Source of the DNA: Nitriliruptoraceae bacterium
GTDB lineage: Bacteria; Actinomycetota; Nitriliruptoria; Nitriliruptorales; Nitriliruptoraceae
NCBI GenBank assembly: GCA_003563915.1
Contig: PWTE01000012.1
Location: forward strand, 1 to 36,394
Direction of reading: 5' to 3'
DNA length: 36,394 nt
The notes below the pieces were generated by a model. The model saw only the letters and a program-made list of their open reading frames with translations, ran no database searches and was not told the DNA's origin. Made by a program: the position numbers and the translations under genes. This document shows, piece by piece, positions 27,138-34,925 of the stretch (positions are counted from its first letter, which is position 1; the number at the start of each line of letters is the position of its first letter).

Positions 27138-27440
27138 TCAGGCGTACGTGGAGCACACCGGACGCAGGTTGAGGTACCGAGGATCGCCGCCGGCCATCGC
27201 GCGCACCTTGGTCGCCCACTCGTTGGTCTCGGGGCGGTCGTTGTTGCGCTTCGCCTCCTCTTCGGAGGAGAAGTCGACCTCGACCAGGTAGCGCCCCGGG
27301 GTCTCCTTGTCCGCCAGGACGCGACAGCCCTGGTAGCCCGGTGCGACGCCGGCCTGGTCGCGATCCCAGTCGACCATCAACTGGTGGAGCGCGTCCTCGT
27401 CCTTGACGTCGGTCAGGTCGATGATCTGCGTGTACGTCAT
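27138..27440 (-). CDS. small antibiotic biosynthesis monooxygenase-like (dimeric alpha/beta barrel) protein
   Basis: A 100-residue protein with the layout of ABM/dimeric ferredoxin-like barrel proteins. A first strand (TQIIDLTDVKDEDALHQLMV) is followed by GYQGCRVLADKETPGRYLVE and VDFSSEEEAKRNNDRPETNE, then a short tail. Such proteins are cytoplasmic monooxygenases, heme-degrading enzymes or stress proteins; the catalytic role here cannot be told. GGGAGG lies 7 bases before ATG 27440. The gene is divergent from the aminotransferase gene across 220 bases and is 166 bases upstream of the sigma factor on the same strand. Confidence 0.75.
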   Translation of the reverse strand: MTYTQIIDLTDVKDEDALHQLMVDWDRDQAGVAPGYQGCRVLADKETPGRYLVEVDFSSEEEAKRNNDRPETNEWATKVRAMAGGDPRYLNLRPVCSTYA

Positions 27441-27660
27441 CGGGTGTTCCTCCCTCTCGGTATCCCCCGTGTCGACGAAGACGACGGTGGGCCGGCCCGG
27501 ATTGCATGGCCCCGTTCTGGCCGCACACGGTCGAGCGGTGGGCGCGCGTGGGACCGATGGCTGCGACGCGACAACCCACCGCTACGGTCCTGAGTGGGCC
27601 AGGGCCACGATCGGTGACCGAGAGCCCCGGTGTCCGTCACGTCCACCTGCAAGGACCCGC

Positions 27661-28755
27661 ATGTCCCCTTCCGACGGTACGTCCTCATCCCCGGTCGGTG
27701 CGTTGGACGTCGCCACGGTGCGGTCGCGGTTCGCGCCGGACGGCGTCTACCTCGATACCCCCACCTACGGGCTGCCGCCGGACACGGTGGTCGCGGCGAT
27801 GCACGACGGGGTTGCCCGGTGGCAGCGCGGCGTGGCGACGCCGTACGAGTACGACGATGCCTTGAACCGGGCACGCGAGCTGTTCGCGCGACTCGTGGGG
27901 TCCCCACCCGAGGACGTCGCGTGCGCGAACCAGGTGTCCGTGCTCGTCGGGACCGTCGCCGCATCCCTGCCGGACGGTGCGCACGTCGTTGCCGCGGACG
28001 GGGACTTCACCTCGTTGCTCTACCCACTCCTCGTCGAGGAGCGCCGAGATATCACGGTCCGGACCGTCCCGCTGGAGGCCGTGCCTGACGCGATGGACGA
28101 CCGCACCGACGTGGTCGCCGTCAGCCTGGTGCAGTCCTCGGACGGTCGGATCGCCGACCTTGCGGCCATCCGTGAGGCGGCGGATCGCCACGACGTGCGG
28201 ACGCTGATCGACGCGACCCATGCGGTCGGCTGGCTCCCCGTCGCAGCCAGCGGGATCGACTACCTCGTGGTCGGCGCCTACAAGTGGCTGCTGAGCCCCC
28301 GCGGCACCGCCTTCCTGGTGGTGGCGCGGGAGCGTCAGGACGAGCTGCACCCCGTCGCGGCTGGTTGGTACGCCGGCGAGGACGTGTGGGGATCGATCTA
28401 CGGCTCGGACATGCAGCTCGCACGCTCCGCCCGGCGGGCCGATGTCTCACCCGCGTGGTTGTGCTGGGTCGGCACCGTGCCTGCGCTCGAGCTGATCACC
28501 GAGCTCGGCGTGGACGCCATCCACGCCCATGATGTAGCCCTGGCCGACCGGGTCCGCGGGGAGCTCGGACTGCCGGCCTCAGGCTCGGCGATCGTCGCGA
28601 TCACGACCGATCAACCGGTCGACCTCGCCCCGCACGGCATCCACGCCTCGGTCCGTGCCGGGTCGCTCCGCGTCGGATGTCACCTCTACAACGACGCCTC
28701 CGACATCGACGCCCTCGTCCGCGCGGTCGGTCCGGCGGTGCGGCGCCAGCACTGA
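27661..28755 (+). CDS. class V aminotransferase-fold PLP enzyme
   Basis: A 364-residue fold-type I PLP enzyme of the cysteine desulfurase/kynureninase/isopenicillin N epimerase group. YLDTPTYGLPPDTVVAAMHD is the typical N-terminus. RTLIDATHAVGWLPV contains the PLP Asp-x-x-His, and the Schiff-base lysine is in YLVVGAYKWLLSPRGTAFLV (K208). No active-site cysteine loop of a NifS-type desulfurase is visible, so an amino-acid lyase or transaminase is more likely. ATG 27661 is preceded by AAGGA; the frame is open from 27403 but homology begins near residue 20. It is a single gene, and the neighbours do not settle the substrate. Confidence 0.85.
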   Translation: MSPSDGTSSSPVGALDVATVRSRFAPDGVYLDTPTYGLPPDTVVAAMHDGVARWQRGVATPYEYDDALNRARELFARLVGSPPEDVACANQVSVLVGTVAASLPDGAHVVAADGDFTSLLYPLLVEERRDITVRTVPLEAVPDAMDDRTDVVAVSLVQSSDGRIADLAAIREAADRHDVRTLIDATHAVGWLPVAASGIDYLVVGAYKWLLSPRGTAFLVVARERQDELHPVAAGWYAGEDVWGSIYGSDMQLARSARRADVSPAWLCWVGTVPALELITELGVDAIHAHDVALADRVRGELGLPASGSAIVAITTDQPVDLAPHGIHASVRAGSLRVGCHLYNDASDIDALVRAVGPAVRRQH

Positions 28756-28804
28756 GCGACGCCGGGCTGCCCCGTACCACAGCATCCCCGGGGGAGGGGG
28801 TGGA

Positions 28805-29701
28805 TCACTCGCCGTCGAGGATCGTGGCCATCAGCGCCGTGTCGACCAGCGCGGCCTCACCGAACCGCTGGCCAGCTGCGGTCAGCGCGGGAGCCACCTC
28901 GCGTAGCCGGCTGCCGATCGTGTGGGCGTCGGATGTCCGGCCGGCGCGGGCCAGCACCACGGCCTGCCAGAGCGCCAGCTCAGGCTCCGTCTCAACGTCG
29001 ATGTCGATGCCATCGAGGTGGCGGAGAGCGGTCTGTGCGTCCCCGTCGAGTGCCAGCTCGAAGGCTTCGACGACCTGGTGGTAGCGGGCGCTGTAGGCGA
29101 CCATGCCCGCGAGCCGCTCGACCGGTTCCGGGTCGTCGTCGACACGCAGGTCGACGAGACGGTCGTGCCAGGGCCGACCGCTCGCCTCGGCCCGGACGAC
29201 CTCGATGGCGGCGGAGCGCCGCCCCCGGACGTCGCCGCCGTGCTCCTCCGCAGCCTCGAGCGCAGCCACCAGGCGCGACGGGAACCACGACCCGGCAGCG
29301 TCCTCGTAGGCAGCGATCATCGCGTCCCACACACCGTCCTCGGCCATCATGTTCGCCAGGGCGATGCAGCCGTCGCCACGGGCATGGCCTGCGGCGGTGA
29401 CGCACGCTTCGCCGGTGTAGACCGCGCTCCGGCCGCGGCCGTCGACCATGCCGACCTGGCGACGCTCAGGGTGTGGGTCCACGCTGCGCAGCGCGGTGAG
29501 GGCTTCCTCGGCGGTCAGGCCCGAGCGCAGCACGTCCAAGCCGAGTTCGCCGTACATCGGCTCGCCCATCGACTGCGTGGCGATCACGCCGTGACCCGGG
29601 AGGGCCCAGGACACGCTGGACCCCACCGCGAAGGCCTGTGACTGGGTCGCGACCCCCATGTGGCCGCTGTCGGGATCGCGGGCGATGATCGAGTAGGTCA
29701 T
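28805..29701 (-). CDS. DUF1028 family protein
   Basis: A 298-residue protein. The N-terminal DUF1028 domain (about 1-220) starts MTYSIIARDPDSGHMGVATQ and includes SVSWALPGHGVIATQS, NMMAEDGVWDAM and AASWFPS-like segments (AGSWFPSRLVAALEAAEEHG). The rest is a helical region resembling a tetratricopeptide-like tail. DUF1028 proteins have an Ntn-hydrolase-like fold and are often linked to amino-acid or amide hydrolysis, but no reaction is established. The start is 37 bases after the stop of the amidotransferase gene on the same strand. The two are probably one operon, controlled by promoter module B. Confidence 0.87.
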   Translation of the reverse strand: MTYSIIARDPDSGHMGVATQSQAFAVGSSVSWALPGHGVIATQSMGEPMYGELGLDVLRSGLTAEEALTALRSVDPHPERRQVGMVDGRGRSAVYTGEACVTAAGHARGDGCIALANMMAEDGVWDAMIAAYEDAAGSWFPSRLVAALEAAEEHGGDVRGRRSAAIEVVRAEASGRPWHDRLVDLRVDDDPEPVERLAGMVAYSARYHQVVEAFELALDGDAQTALRHLDGIDIDVETEPELALWQAVVLARAGRTSDAHTIGSRLREVAPALTAAGQRFGEAALVDTALMATILDGE

Positions 29702-29738
29702 GCCCGCAACCTACGCGAGGAGGTGGCGCCGGGTCGGG

Positions 29739-30449
29739 TCACACCAGCTGGGCGACGTCACCGAGGAACCGGTCGACCAGGCGACGCACGTCGGCTGCGG
29801 CGCGTTCGCGGTGGGAGCGGGCATCCGCCAGCACGCGCTCGGCGGTCGTACCTGCTTCGGCGAGGGCGGCCTCCGAGGCCTCACCGCCCATCTCGATCCA
29901 GGAGGCGATCGTCGCTTCGTCCACCTCGGGGTGGAACTGGACGGCGAGGTTGCGGCGGAGCACGAACGCCTGCGGGCCGACCTCGTTGTGGGCCAGCTCG
30001 GCGGCGCCGGGCGGGCTCACCCAGCGGTCGCTGTGCCACTGCATCCACGGACCGGGCGGGACCAGCTCAGGGTCGATCGAGTCCACGGTGCTCCAGCCGA
30101 TCTCCGGGCGGGAGGAGGCCACCACCTCGCCGCCGTGGGCCGCGGCCAGTGCCTGCCCACCGAAGCAGATGCCGAGCACCGGGATGCCCTGTTCGTCGGC
30201 GTCGCGTAGCAACCGCAGCTCGTCGTCGATCCAACTGCCGACCTGGTCCCGGTCGTACAGGGACCAGATCGCGCCGAGCGGCACGATCAGGTCGAAGTCG
30301 GACGCGGGAGGCAGCTCGCCGTGCCAGGTGCCGTCGGTGACGTCCTCTGCCATCGGCAGGTTCGCGATCTCGATGCCGCGCTCGACGAGCGCTGCACCGA
30401 CCAAGCCGGGCTGCGATCCCGGGTCGTGCTGGAGGAAGAGGGCGCGCAC
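29739..30449 (-). CDS. class I glutamine amidotransferase-like protein
   Basis: A 236-residue protein. The GATase1 triad is present: GIPVLGICFGGQALAAAHGG (C95), and AVQFHPEVDE (His and Glu). It lacks a synthetase domain, so it is a free-standing amidase such as those that hydrolyse gamma-glutamyl amides (compare the TdnT-like proteins of aniline clusters). Other free-standing GMP-synthase-like GATases are possible. Start is GTG 30449 with AGGGAG 6 bases upstream. It is divergent from the P450-GS operon, and a promoter of module B lies about 50 bases upstream. The DUF1028 gene follows downstream. Confidence 0.85.
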   Translation of the reverse strand: MRALFLQHDPGSQPGLVGAALVERGIEIANLPMAEDVTDGTWHGELPPASDFDLIVPLGAIWSLYDRDQVGSWIDDELRLLRDADEQGIPVLGICFGGQALAAAHGGEVVASSRPEIGWSTVDSIDPELVPPGPWMQWHSDRWVSPPGAAELAHNEVGPQAFVLRRNLAVQFHPEVDEATIASWIEMGGEASEAALAEAGTTAERVLADARSHRERAAADVRRLVDRFLGDVAQLV

Positions 30450-30505
30450 AGCGACTCCCTGTGGGGTAGGGGAACGGCAGGGACCGGGCCGGGGAACCGG
30501 TCGTC

Positions 30506-30529
30506 AGTCTAACTGTTCGGTCCCGAACG
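30506..30529 (-). promoter_or_regulatory. promoter module B: palindrome plus -10
   Basis: On the minus strand CGTTCGGGACCGAAC (30529-30515) is followed by AGT and TAGACT (30511-30506), a likely -10 for the amidotransferase gene, giving a leader of about 50 bases. The first 15 bases are identical to module A. On the plus strand a TAGCGT at 30537-30542 could serve the P450 gene, so the palindrome may control both directions. Confidence 0.6.
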
Positions 30530-30565
30530 AGTCTGGTAGCGTCCGCGCATGGGAGGTGGTCAGAG

Positions 30566-31831
30566 ATGACGACGGCGGCGTTGCAGGCGACGCAACCGAC
30601 AGGTGACCGGTGGCTGGACATCACCGACCCGGACGTCTACCGGGCCGGGGTACCGCACGCGACCTTCAAGCGTCTGCGTGACGAGGATCCGGTGTCCTGG
30701 ACCGAGGAGCGTGACGGGCGCGGTTTCTGGTCCATCACCCGCTACCAGGACATCATCGCGCTCAACCGCGACTTCAGGACCTTCACTTCTGAGGCCGGGA
30801 TCCGCCTGGAGGAGATGGACGCCGAGGAGCTCGAAGCACGCAAGACGATGATGGAGATGGATCCGCCCGAGCACACGCGGCTGCGCCGCCTGGTGCAGGG
30901 CGGGTTCACCCGCCGCACGGTGCAGACCTACGAGGACGGGATCCGGACCCTGGCCCGTGCCGTCCTCGACGAGGCGCTGCCGAAGGGGCGGTTCGACCTG
31001 GTCACCGACGTGGCCCGGCAGCTGCCGATGCGGATGCTGGGTCGGCTGCTCGGTGCGCCGGAGGAGGACTACGGCTACCTCGTCGACCGTGGCGACGCCA
31101 TGATCGGCAACACCGATCCCGAGTTCACCGAGCATGTCGTCGACCAGACCGACACGGCCGAGTTCCGCCTCATGCCCTTCCGCAGCCCTGCCGGGGTGGA
31201 ACTGTTCGAGTACGCCCAGCGGATGGCGGACGATCGTCGGGAGAACCCGAAGGACGACGTCATCACCAAGATGCTCGCGCCCACGATGGATGGCGAACCG
31301 CTCACCGACCTGGAGTTCAAGAACTTCTTCGCACTCATGGTGGCTGCCGGCAACGACACCACGCGGTACTCGATGGTCGGCGGGCTGGTGGCGCTGCTCG
31401 ACCACCCGGATCAGCTGCAGCTGCTGCTCGAACGGCCGGAACTGACGCAGAGCGCCGTCGAGGAGATGCTGCGCTGGACCTCGGTCACGATGCACTTCCG
31501 TCGCACCGCGACCAAGGAGGTCGAGGTGCACGGGCGCACGATCCGTGAGGGGGACAAGGTCGTGTTGTGGTGGATCTCGGGGGACCACGACGAACGGCAG
31601 TTCCCGGATCCCTTCCGGTTCGACATCACCCGTGACCCGAACGAGCACCTCGCCTTCGGGCGTGGCGGCCCGCACCGCTGCATCGGCGAGTGGCTCGCAC
31701 GCGTCGAGATCAAGGTGTTGCTCGAGGAGCTCCGACCGCAGCTCGACCGCTTGCGTATCGTTGGGCCGGCGCAACGACTCCGGTCGAACTTCATCAGCGG
31801 GATCAAGCATCTACCCGTCGAGGTGAGCTGA
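30566..31831 (+). CDS. cytochrome P450 (CYP124/125-like)
   Basis: A 421-residue soluble bacterial P450 that would hydroxylate or N-dealkylate a substrate using ferredoxin electrons. The I-helix oxygen-binding motif is VAAGNDTTRY, the K-helix ExxR is EEMLR, and the heme-binding loop is FGRGGPHRCIGEWLAR (C372). The extra glycine before PH is typical of the CYP124/125/142 group. ATG 30566 is preceded by GGGAGG. No ferredoxin or reductase gene is in the window, so the electron donor must be encoded elsewhere. The GS-like gene follows 78 bases downstream. A P450 beside a GS homologue recalls, as I remember it, the mycobacterial piperidine/morpholine (pip/mor) clusters. Confidence 0.94.
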   Translation: MTTAALQATQPTGDRWLDITDPDVYRAGVPHATFKRLRDEDPVSWTEERDGRGFWSITRYQDIIALNRDFRTFTSEAGIRLEEMDAEELEARKTMMEMDPPEHTRLRRLVQGGFTRRTVQTYEDGIRTLARAVLDEALPKGRFDLVTDVARQLPMRMLGRLLGAPEEDYGYLVDRGDAMIGNTDPEFTEHVVDQTDTAEFRLMPFRSPAGVELFEYAQRMADDRRENPKDDVITKMLAPTMDGEPLTDLEFKNFFALMVAAGNDTTRYSMVGGLVALLDHPDQLQLLLERPELTQSAVEEMLRWTSVTMHFRRTATKEVEVHGRTIREGDKVVLWWISGDHDERQFPDPFRFDITRDPNEHLAFGRGGPHRCIGEWLARVEIKVLLEELRPQLDRLRIVGPAQRLRSNFISGIKHLPVEVS

Positions 31832-31909
31832 TCACCTCGCTCGGGTTCGTGGGTGGCCGCACCGGCCTGACCGACTACGCCGTCTGCGCGCGGCGGGAGG
31901 AGAGACGAC

Positions 31910-33199
31910 ATGGGCAAGCCCGACTACGACCGGATCCGGGTGCTGTGGCCCGACCATCTCGGCCTGGCTCGCGGTAAGTACCTGCCGATCCGCTACGCGG
32001 AGCGCGGCGCGTTCCACTGCATGGCGCTGTTCGCCCTCGGCTACGACCGTGAGATGACGCCGACGCCGGCGAGCAAGATGCTCGAAGGGCTGCCTGACCT
32101 GCATGCGACGTTCGACATGGACGACGTCCGAGCGGGGTGGGAACCCAACACCGGTGTCGCGGTCGCCGACATCTCGTTCCAGGGCGAGCCGGTCGATGTC
32201 TCCTCCCGGCACGCCCTGCGACGGGCGGCCGCTGACTGGGATGCGCTGGGCTACACCGCCAAGATCGGCATCGAGTTGGAGGCCTACATCCTGCAGCGGG
32301 GCGACGACGGGTCGTGGGTGCCCTGGGAGACGCCGGGCGGCTACGTGTACGGCACAGGTACGGCGGTGGATCCGATCGGCCTGCTCGACGAGATCATGAC
32401 GGAAGCCGAGGACGCCGGCCTGCCGCTCGAGTCCATCAACTCCGAGTACGACATCCCCCAGTTCGAGTTGACCCTGCATTACGACGACGCGCTGAAGGCC
32501 GTGGACGACGCGTTCCTCTTCAAGGTCCTGGCGCGGGAGATCGCACACCGGCATGGCCTGCTGCTCACCTTCCTCGGCAAGCCGCTCGGGGACCGCGGCG
32601 GCTCCGGCCTGCACGTGAACGTCAGTGTGTCCGACGCCGATGGCAACAACGTGTTGAACGACGAGACCGCGGAGGACGGCCTGTCCGAGCTCGCGCGGCA
32701 GATGACCGCCGGGATGCTCGAGCACCACCGCGGGATGACGGGGCTGCTCGCGCCGACGGTCAACGCCTACAAGCGGCTCGGGCCGGGCACGCTGACCGGG
32801 TACTGGGCGAACTGGGGCTACGACCACCGTGGGGTGACCGTCCGGGTCAGCCCTGAGCGGGGGAGTGCGCTGCGGCTCGAGCACCGCATGGCCGATGGGT
32901 CAGCGAACATCTACACCGCCGCCGCGACGGTCCTGCAAGCCGCACGACTGGGCGTGGAGAAACAGCTGGAGCTGCAGCCCGCCGAGACCCAGGACTGCCT
33001 GCTTGGCGCGGACGCGACCGTCACGTGTCCGCCGACGCTGCGCGATGCGCTGGACGTGCTGGAAGCGGATACCGAGCTGGTCGAGGCGGTCGGCCCCGAG
33101 CTGATCGAGCACCACGTCATCATCAAGCGGGCCGAGTGGGATCGCTTCTCCGGTTTCGTGACCGACTGGGAGCTCGCGGAGTACCTGCCCTTCCACTGA
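31910..33199 (+). CDS. glutamine synthetase-like gamma-glutamyl amine ligase
   Basis: A 429-residue protein of the GlnA3/PuuA type, which uses ATP to join glutamate to an amine. The beta-Grasp N-domain contains LWPDHLGLARGKYLPI. Catalytic motifs are IGIELEAYIL (metal-binding Glu), INSEYDIPQFELTL, GSGLHVNVSV and ALRLEHRMADGSANIYTA. The HxH pair is HVN here, so one of the paired histidines is Asn. There is no Tyr adenylylation motif. This favours an accessory ligase over primary ammonia assimilation. The strong GGGAGGAGAG before ATG 31910 and the 78-base spacing after P450 suggest an operon. The amine substrate is unknown; an alkyl, cyclic or aromatic amine would fit the neighbours. Confidence 0.9.
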   Translation: MGKPDYDRIRVLWPDHLGLARGKYLPIRYAERGAFHCMALFALGYDREMTPTPASKMLEGLPDLHATFDMDDVRAGWEPNTGVAVADISFQGEPVDVSSRHALRRAAADWDALGYTAKIGIELEAYILQRGDDGSWVPWETPGGYVYGTGTAVDPIGLLDEIMTEAEDAGLPLESINSEYDIPQFELTLHYDDALKAVDDAFLFKVLAREIAHRHGLLLTFLGKPLGDRGGSGLHVNVSVSDADGNNVLNDETAEDGLSELARQMTAGMLEHHRGMTGLLAPTVNAYKRLGPGTLTGYWANWGYDHRGVTVRVSPERGSALRLEHRMADGSANIYTAAATVLQAARLGVEKQLELQPAETQDCLLGADATVTCPPTLRDALDVLEADTELVEAVGPELIEHHVIIKRAEWDRFSGFVTDWELAEYLPFH

Positions 33200-33246
33200 C
33201 CGTCGGTCGGAGTCGGTCACCGGCTCGCTGACGGAGCCCGCTTCGG

Positions 33247-34605
33247 CTAGCGCGGCGTCTGCCCCGGCCGCAGCGTCCGCCAGGCGACCTTCGGGCGGAA
33301 CAGGGAGGTCGGCGGCTGCCGCATCACCACGACCTCGTTGAACGCGTCGGCGAGTTCCCCATCCGTGTGGGCCTTCCGGTGTAAGCGGTTGATGTACCGG
33401 TTGACGACGTCGGTGCCGGGTGGCTTGCTCCCCTCCGTCTGCGGGAACTGGAAGTCCCCACCGGCGGCCAGGTTCCAGGCGCCTTCGACGACCTTGCCGA
33501 CCCGCCGGTACAGGTTGGGCGCCAGGTTCTCCGTCCCGTCGTCCGCGAGGGTGTGATGCAGGCTCAGGGCCTGTAGTGCTGACACCGACATGCCCTGGCC
33601 GTAGATCGGGTTGAAGTTGGCGACCGCGTCTCCGAGGACGATCATGCCCCGGGGATGCTCCTCGAGCGTGTCGAAGCGACGTCGGGTCTGGGTTGGGTAG
33701 CGGTAACGGGCAACCTTCGGGGTCACGACCTCTCGCTCCTCCAGCAGCTCTCGGACCATCGGTACCGGGAGGGAGCCCGCGAAGTCCCGCAGCTCATCGA
33801 GCTCATCGGGAGGATGCTGGCCGTGCATCCCGACGAGGGTGACGAACCACCGGTCACCCTCGACGGGCAGCACCGCAGCACCGCGGGCACGAGGGGGTGC
33901 TGGCATCACGAGCAGCGCGCGGAGGTCGTCCGGTGGCCGCCGCAGTTGACACGTCCGGTAGGCGAGATCGACGTGGACCTCCTCGGCAGACGGGCGGGGG
34001 TAGCCGAGCCGGTCGAGCCACGCCGTGGCACGCGACGACCGTCCGGACGCGTCGACGACGAGGTCCGCCGTCACCTCGTGTGTGTCACCCTCCTGGTGCA
34101 CGACGACGCCTCGGATCGTCTCCCGAGCGTCGGTCACGACCGGCTCGATGACCTGGCAGGCCGACCTCAGCGTGATGCGACCGTGCGCCGCGATACGCGC
34201 GCGCAGCACCCGCTCGACCAGAGGCCGGCTCGCGAGGTAGATGGGGATCGGTGTCGTCCCAGGACTGATGAGATCGCCGGCGGCGTGGACGTGGAACTCG
34301 CGACTGAGATCACAGACGACGGCCCCAGCGTCGACCAGGTCGTCCGAGAAGCCTGGAGCGAGATCCTCCATGATCTCCTGGCCGGCAGACAGCAGGACGT
34401 GGACGTGTTCGGCCTGCGGGACACCTCGTCGCGGCTCGGTGCCGCCGTCGAGTGGGTCGCGTTCGATGATGGTGACATGCTCGAACGCGTCGGCGAGGAC
34501 CCGAGCCGCGAGCAGTCCCGCGATGCTCGCTCCGACCACGATCGCGTGATCCCCGTGCCGGCTCACGCGGTCAGGGTCGTACCGGTCGATGGTCGCCAGA
34601 CTCAC
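33247..34605 (-). CDS. FAD-dependent monooxygenase/oxidoreductase
   Basis: A 452-residue protein of the PHBH/UbiH/geranylgeranyl-reductase group. The N-terminal dinucleotide fold is HAIVVGASIAGLLAARVLAD (GASIAG at 25-30), with IIERDPLDGG after it. TADLVVDASGRSSRATAWLD and VLGDAVANFNPIYGQGMSVS are the second and third FAD motifs. The frame opens at GTG 34638, but GTG 34605 has GGGAGG 8 bases upstream and is preferred. It is convergent with the GS-like gene and divergent from the aldehyde dehydrogenase gene. Module C lies about 220 bases upstream. It could oxidise an amine or aromatic intermediate; the substrate is inferred only from context. Confidence 0.86.
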   Translation of the reverse strand: MSLATIDRYDPDRVSRHGDHAIVVGASIAGLLAARVLADAFEHVTIIERDPLDGGTEPRRGVPQAEHVHVLLSAGQEIMEDLAPGFSDDLVDAGAVVCDLSREFHVHAAGDLISPGTTPIPIYLASRPLVERVLRARIAAHGRITLRSACQVIEPVVTDARETIRGVVVHQEGDTHEVTADLVVDASGRSSRATAWLDRLGYPRPSAEEVHVDLAYRTCQLRRPPDDLRALLVMPAPPRARGAAVLPVEGDRWFVTLVGMHGQHPPDELDELRDFAGSLPVPMVRELLEEREVVTPKVARYRYPTQTRRRFDTLEEHPRGMIVLGDAVANFNPIYGQGMSVSALQALSLHHTLADDGTENLAPNLYRRVGKVVEGAWNLAAGGDFQFPQTEGSKPPGTDVVNRYINRLHRKAHTDGELADAFNEVVVMRQPPTSLFRPKVAWRTLRPGQTPR

Positions 34606-34810
34606 AGCAGCGCCCTCCCGGTGCTCCCAACCCTCCACCTCTGGGGCACCTGAACGCCGCCGCTCCCACCGTGACCTTCGACCCTCCGTCGTAGCCGGTG
34701 CGATGTCAACCCCCGCTGTCGCCCGCAGCGGCGCAAGCAGGGCGATGATCGACGGTCAGGAGCGCGCGACTGGCCGGCCCGCTCCTCGCCCGGGTGGTAC
34801 GGCATGGCCA

Positions 34811-34867
34811 GCGTGATCCCCGCCGAGGAGGCTACCTTTCGGTACCGAACGGATGCGGGGATCACGC
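34811..34867. repeat. 13-bp inverted repeat enclosing the module C palindrome
   Basis: GCGTGATCCCCGC (34811-34823) and GCGGGGATCACGC (34855-34867) are perfect reverse complements with 31 bases between them. The TTCGGTACCGAA palindrome and the predicted -10 lie inside. The other two promoter modules have no such flanks. Confidence 0.7.
34829..34851 (-). promoter_or_regulatory. promoter module C: palindrome plus -10
   Basis: On the minus strand CGTTCGGTACCGAA (34851-34838) is followed by AGG and TAGCCT (34834-34829). It matches module A at 19 of 23 positions with identical spacing. It points to the FAD monooxygenase (leader about 217 bases). The central TTCGGTACCGAA is a perfect 12-base palindrome and lies 77 bases before the aldehyde dehydrogenase ATG, so it may act on both genes. 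Confidence 0.6.
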
Positions 34868-34925
34868 GCCCGTGCGGCGCCGACCCACCGGTCACCCACG
34901 CGTCCCCGACGACAGCGAGGCACCC

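Larger units (their letters stand above)
34606..34925. other. divergent regulatory region between FAD monooxygenase and aldehyde dehydrogenase
   Basis: No gene is supported in these 320 bases, although a plus-strand frame of 75 codons opens here without a binding site. The region holds promoter module C (34829-34851) and a 13-bp perfect inverted repeat (34811-34823 and 34855-34867) around it. Confidence 0.5.

Noticed and set aside
30549-30569. Six-codon ORF overlapping the P450 start.
   Set aside because: It has no ribosome binding site; its GGAGG is the binding site for the P450 gene itself.
34589-34816. 75-residue plus-strand ORF in the regulatory gap.
   Set aside because: No binding site or family resemblance; low-complexity composition expected from random GC-rich sequence.
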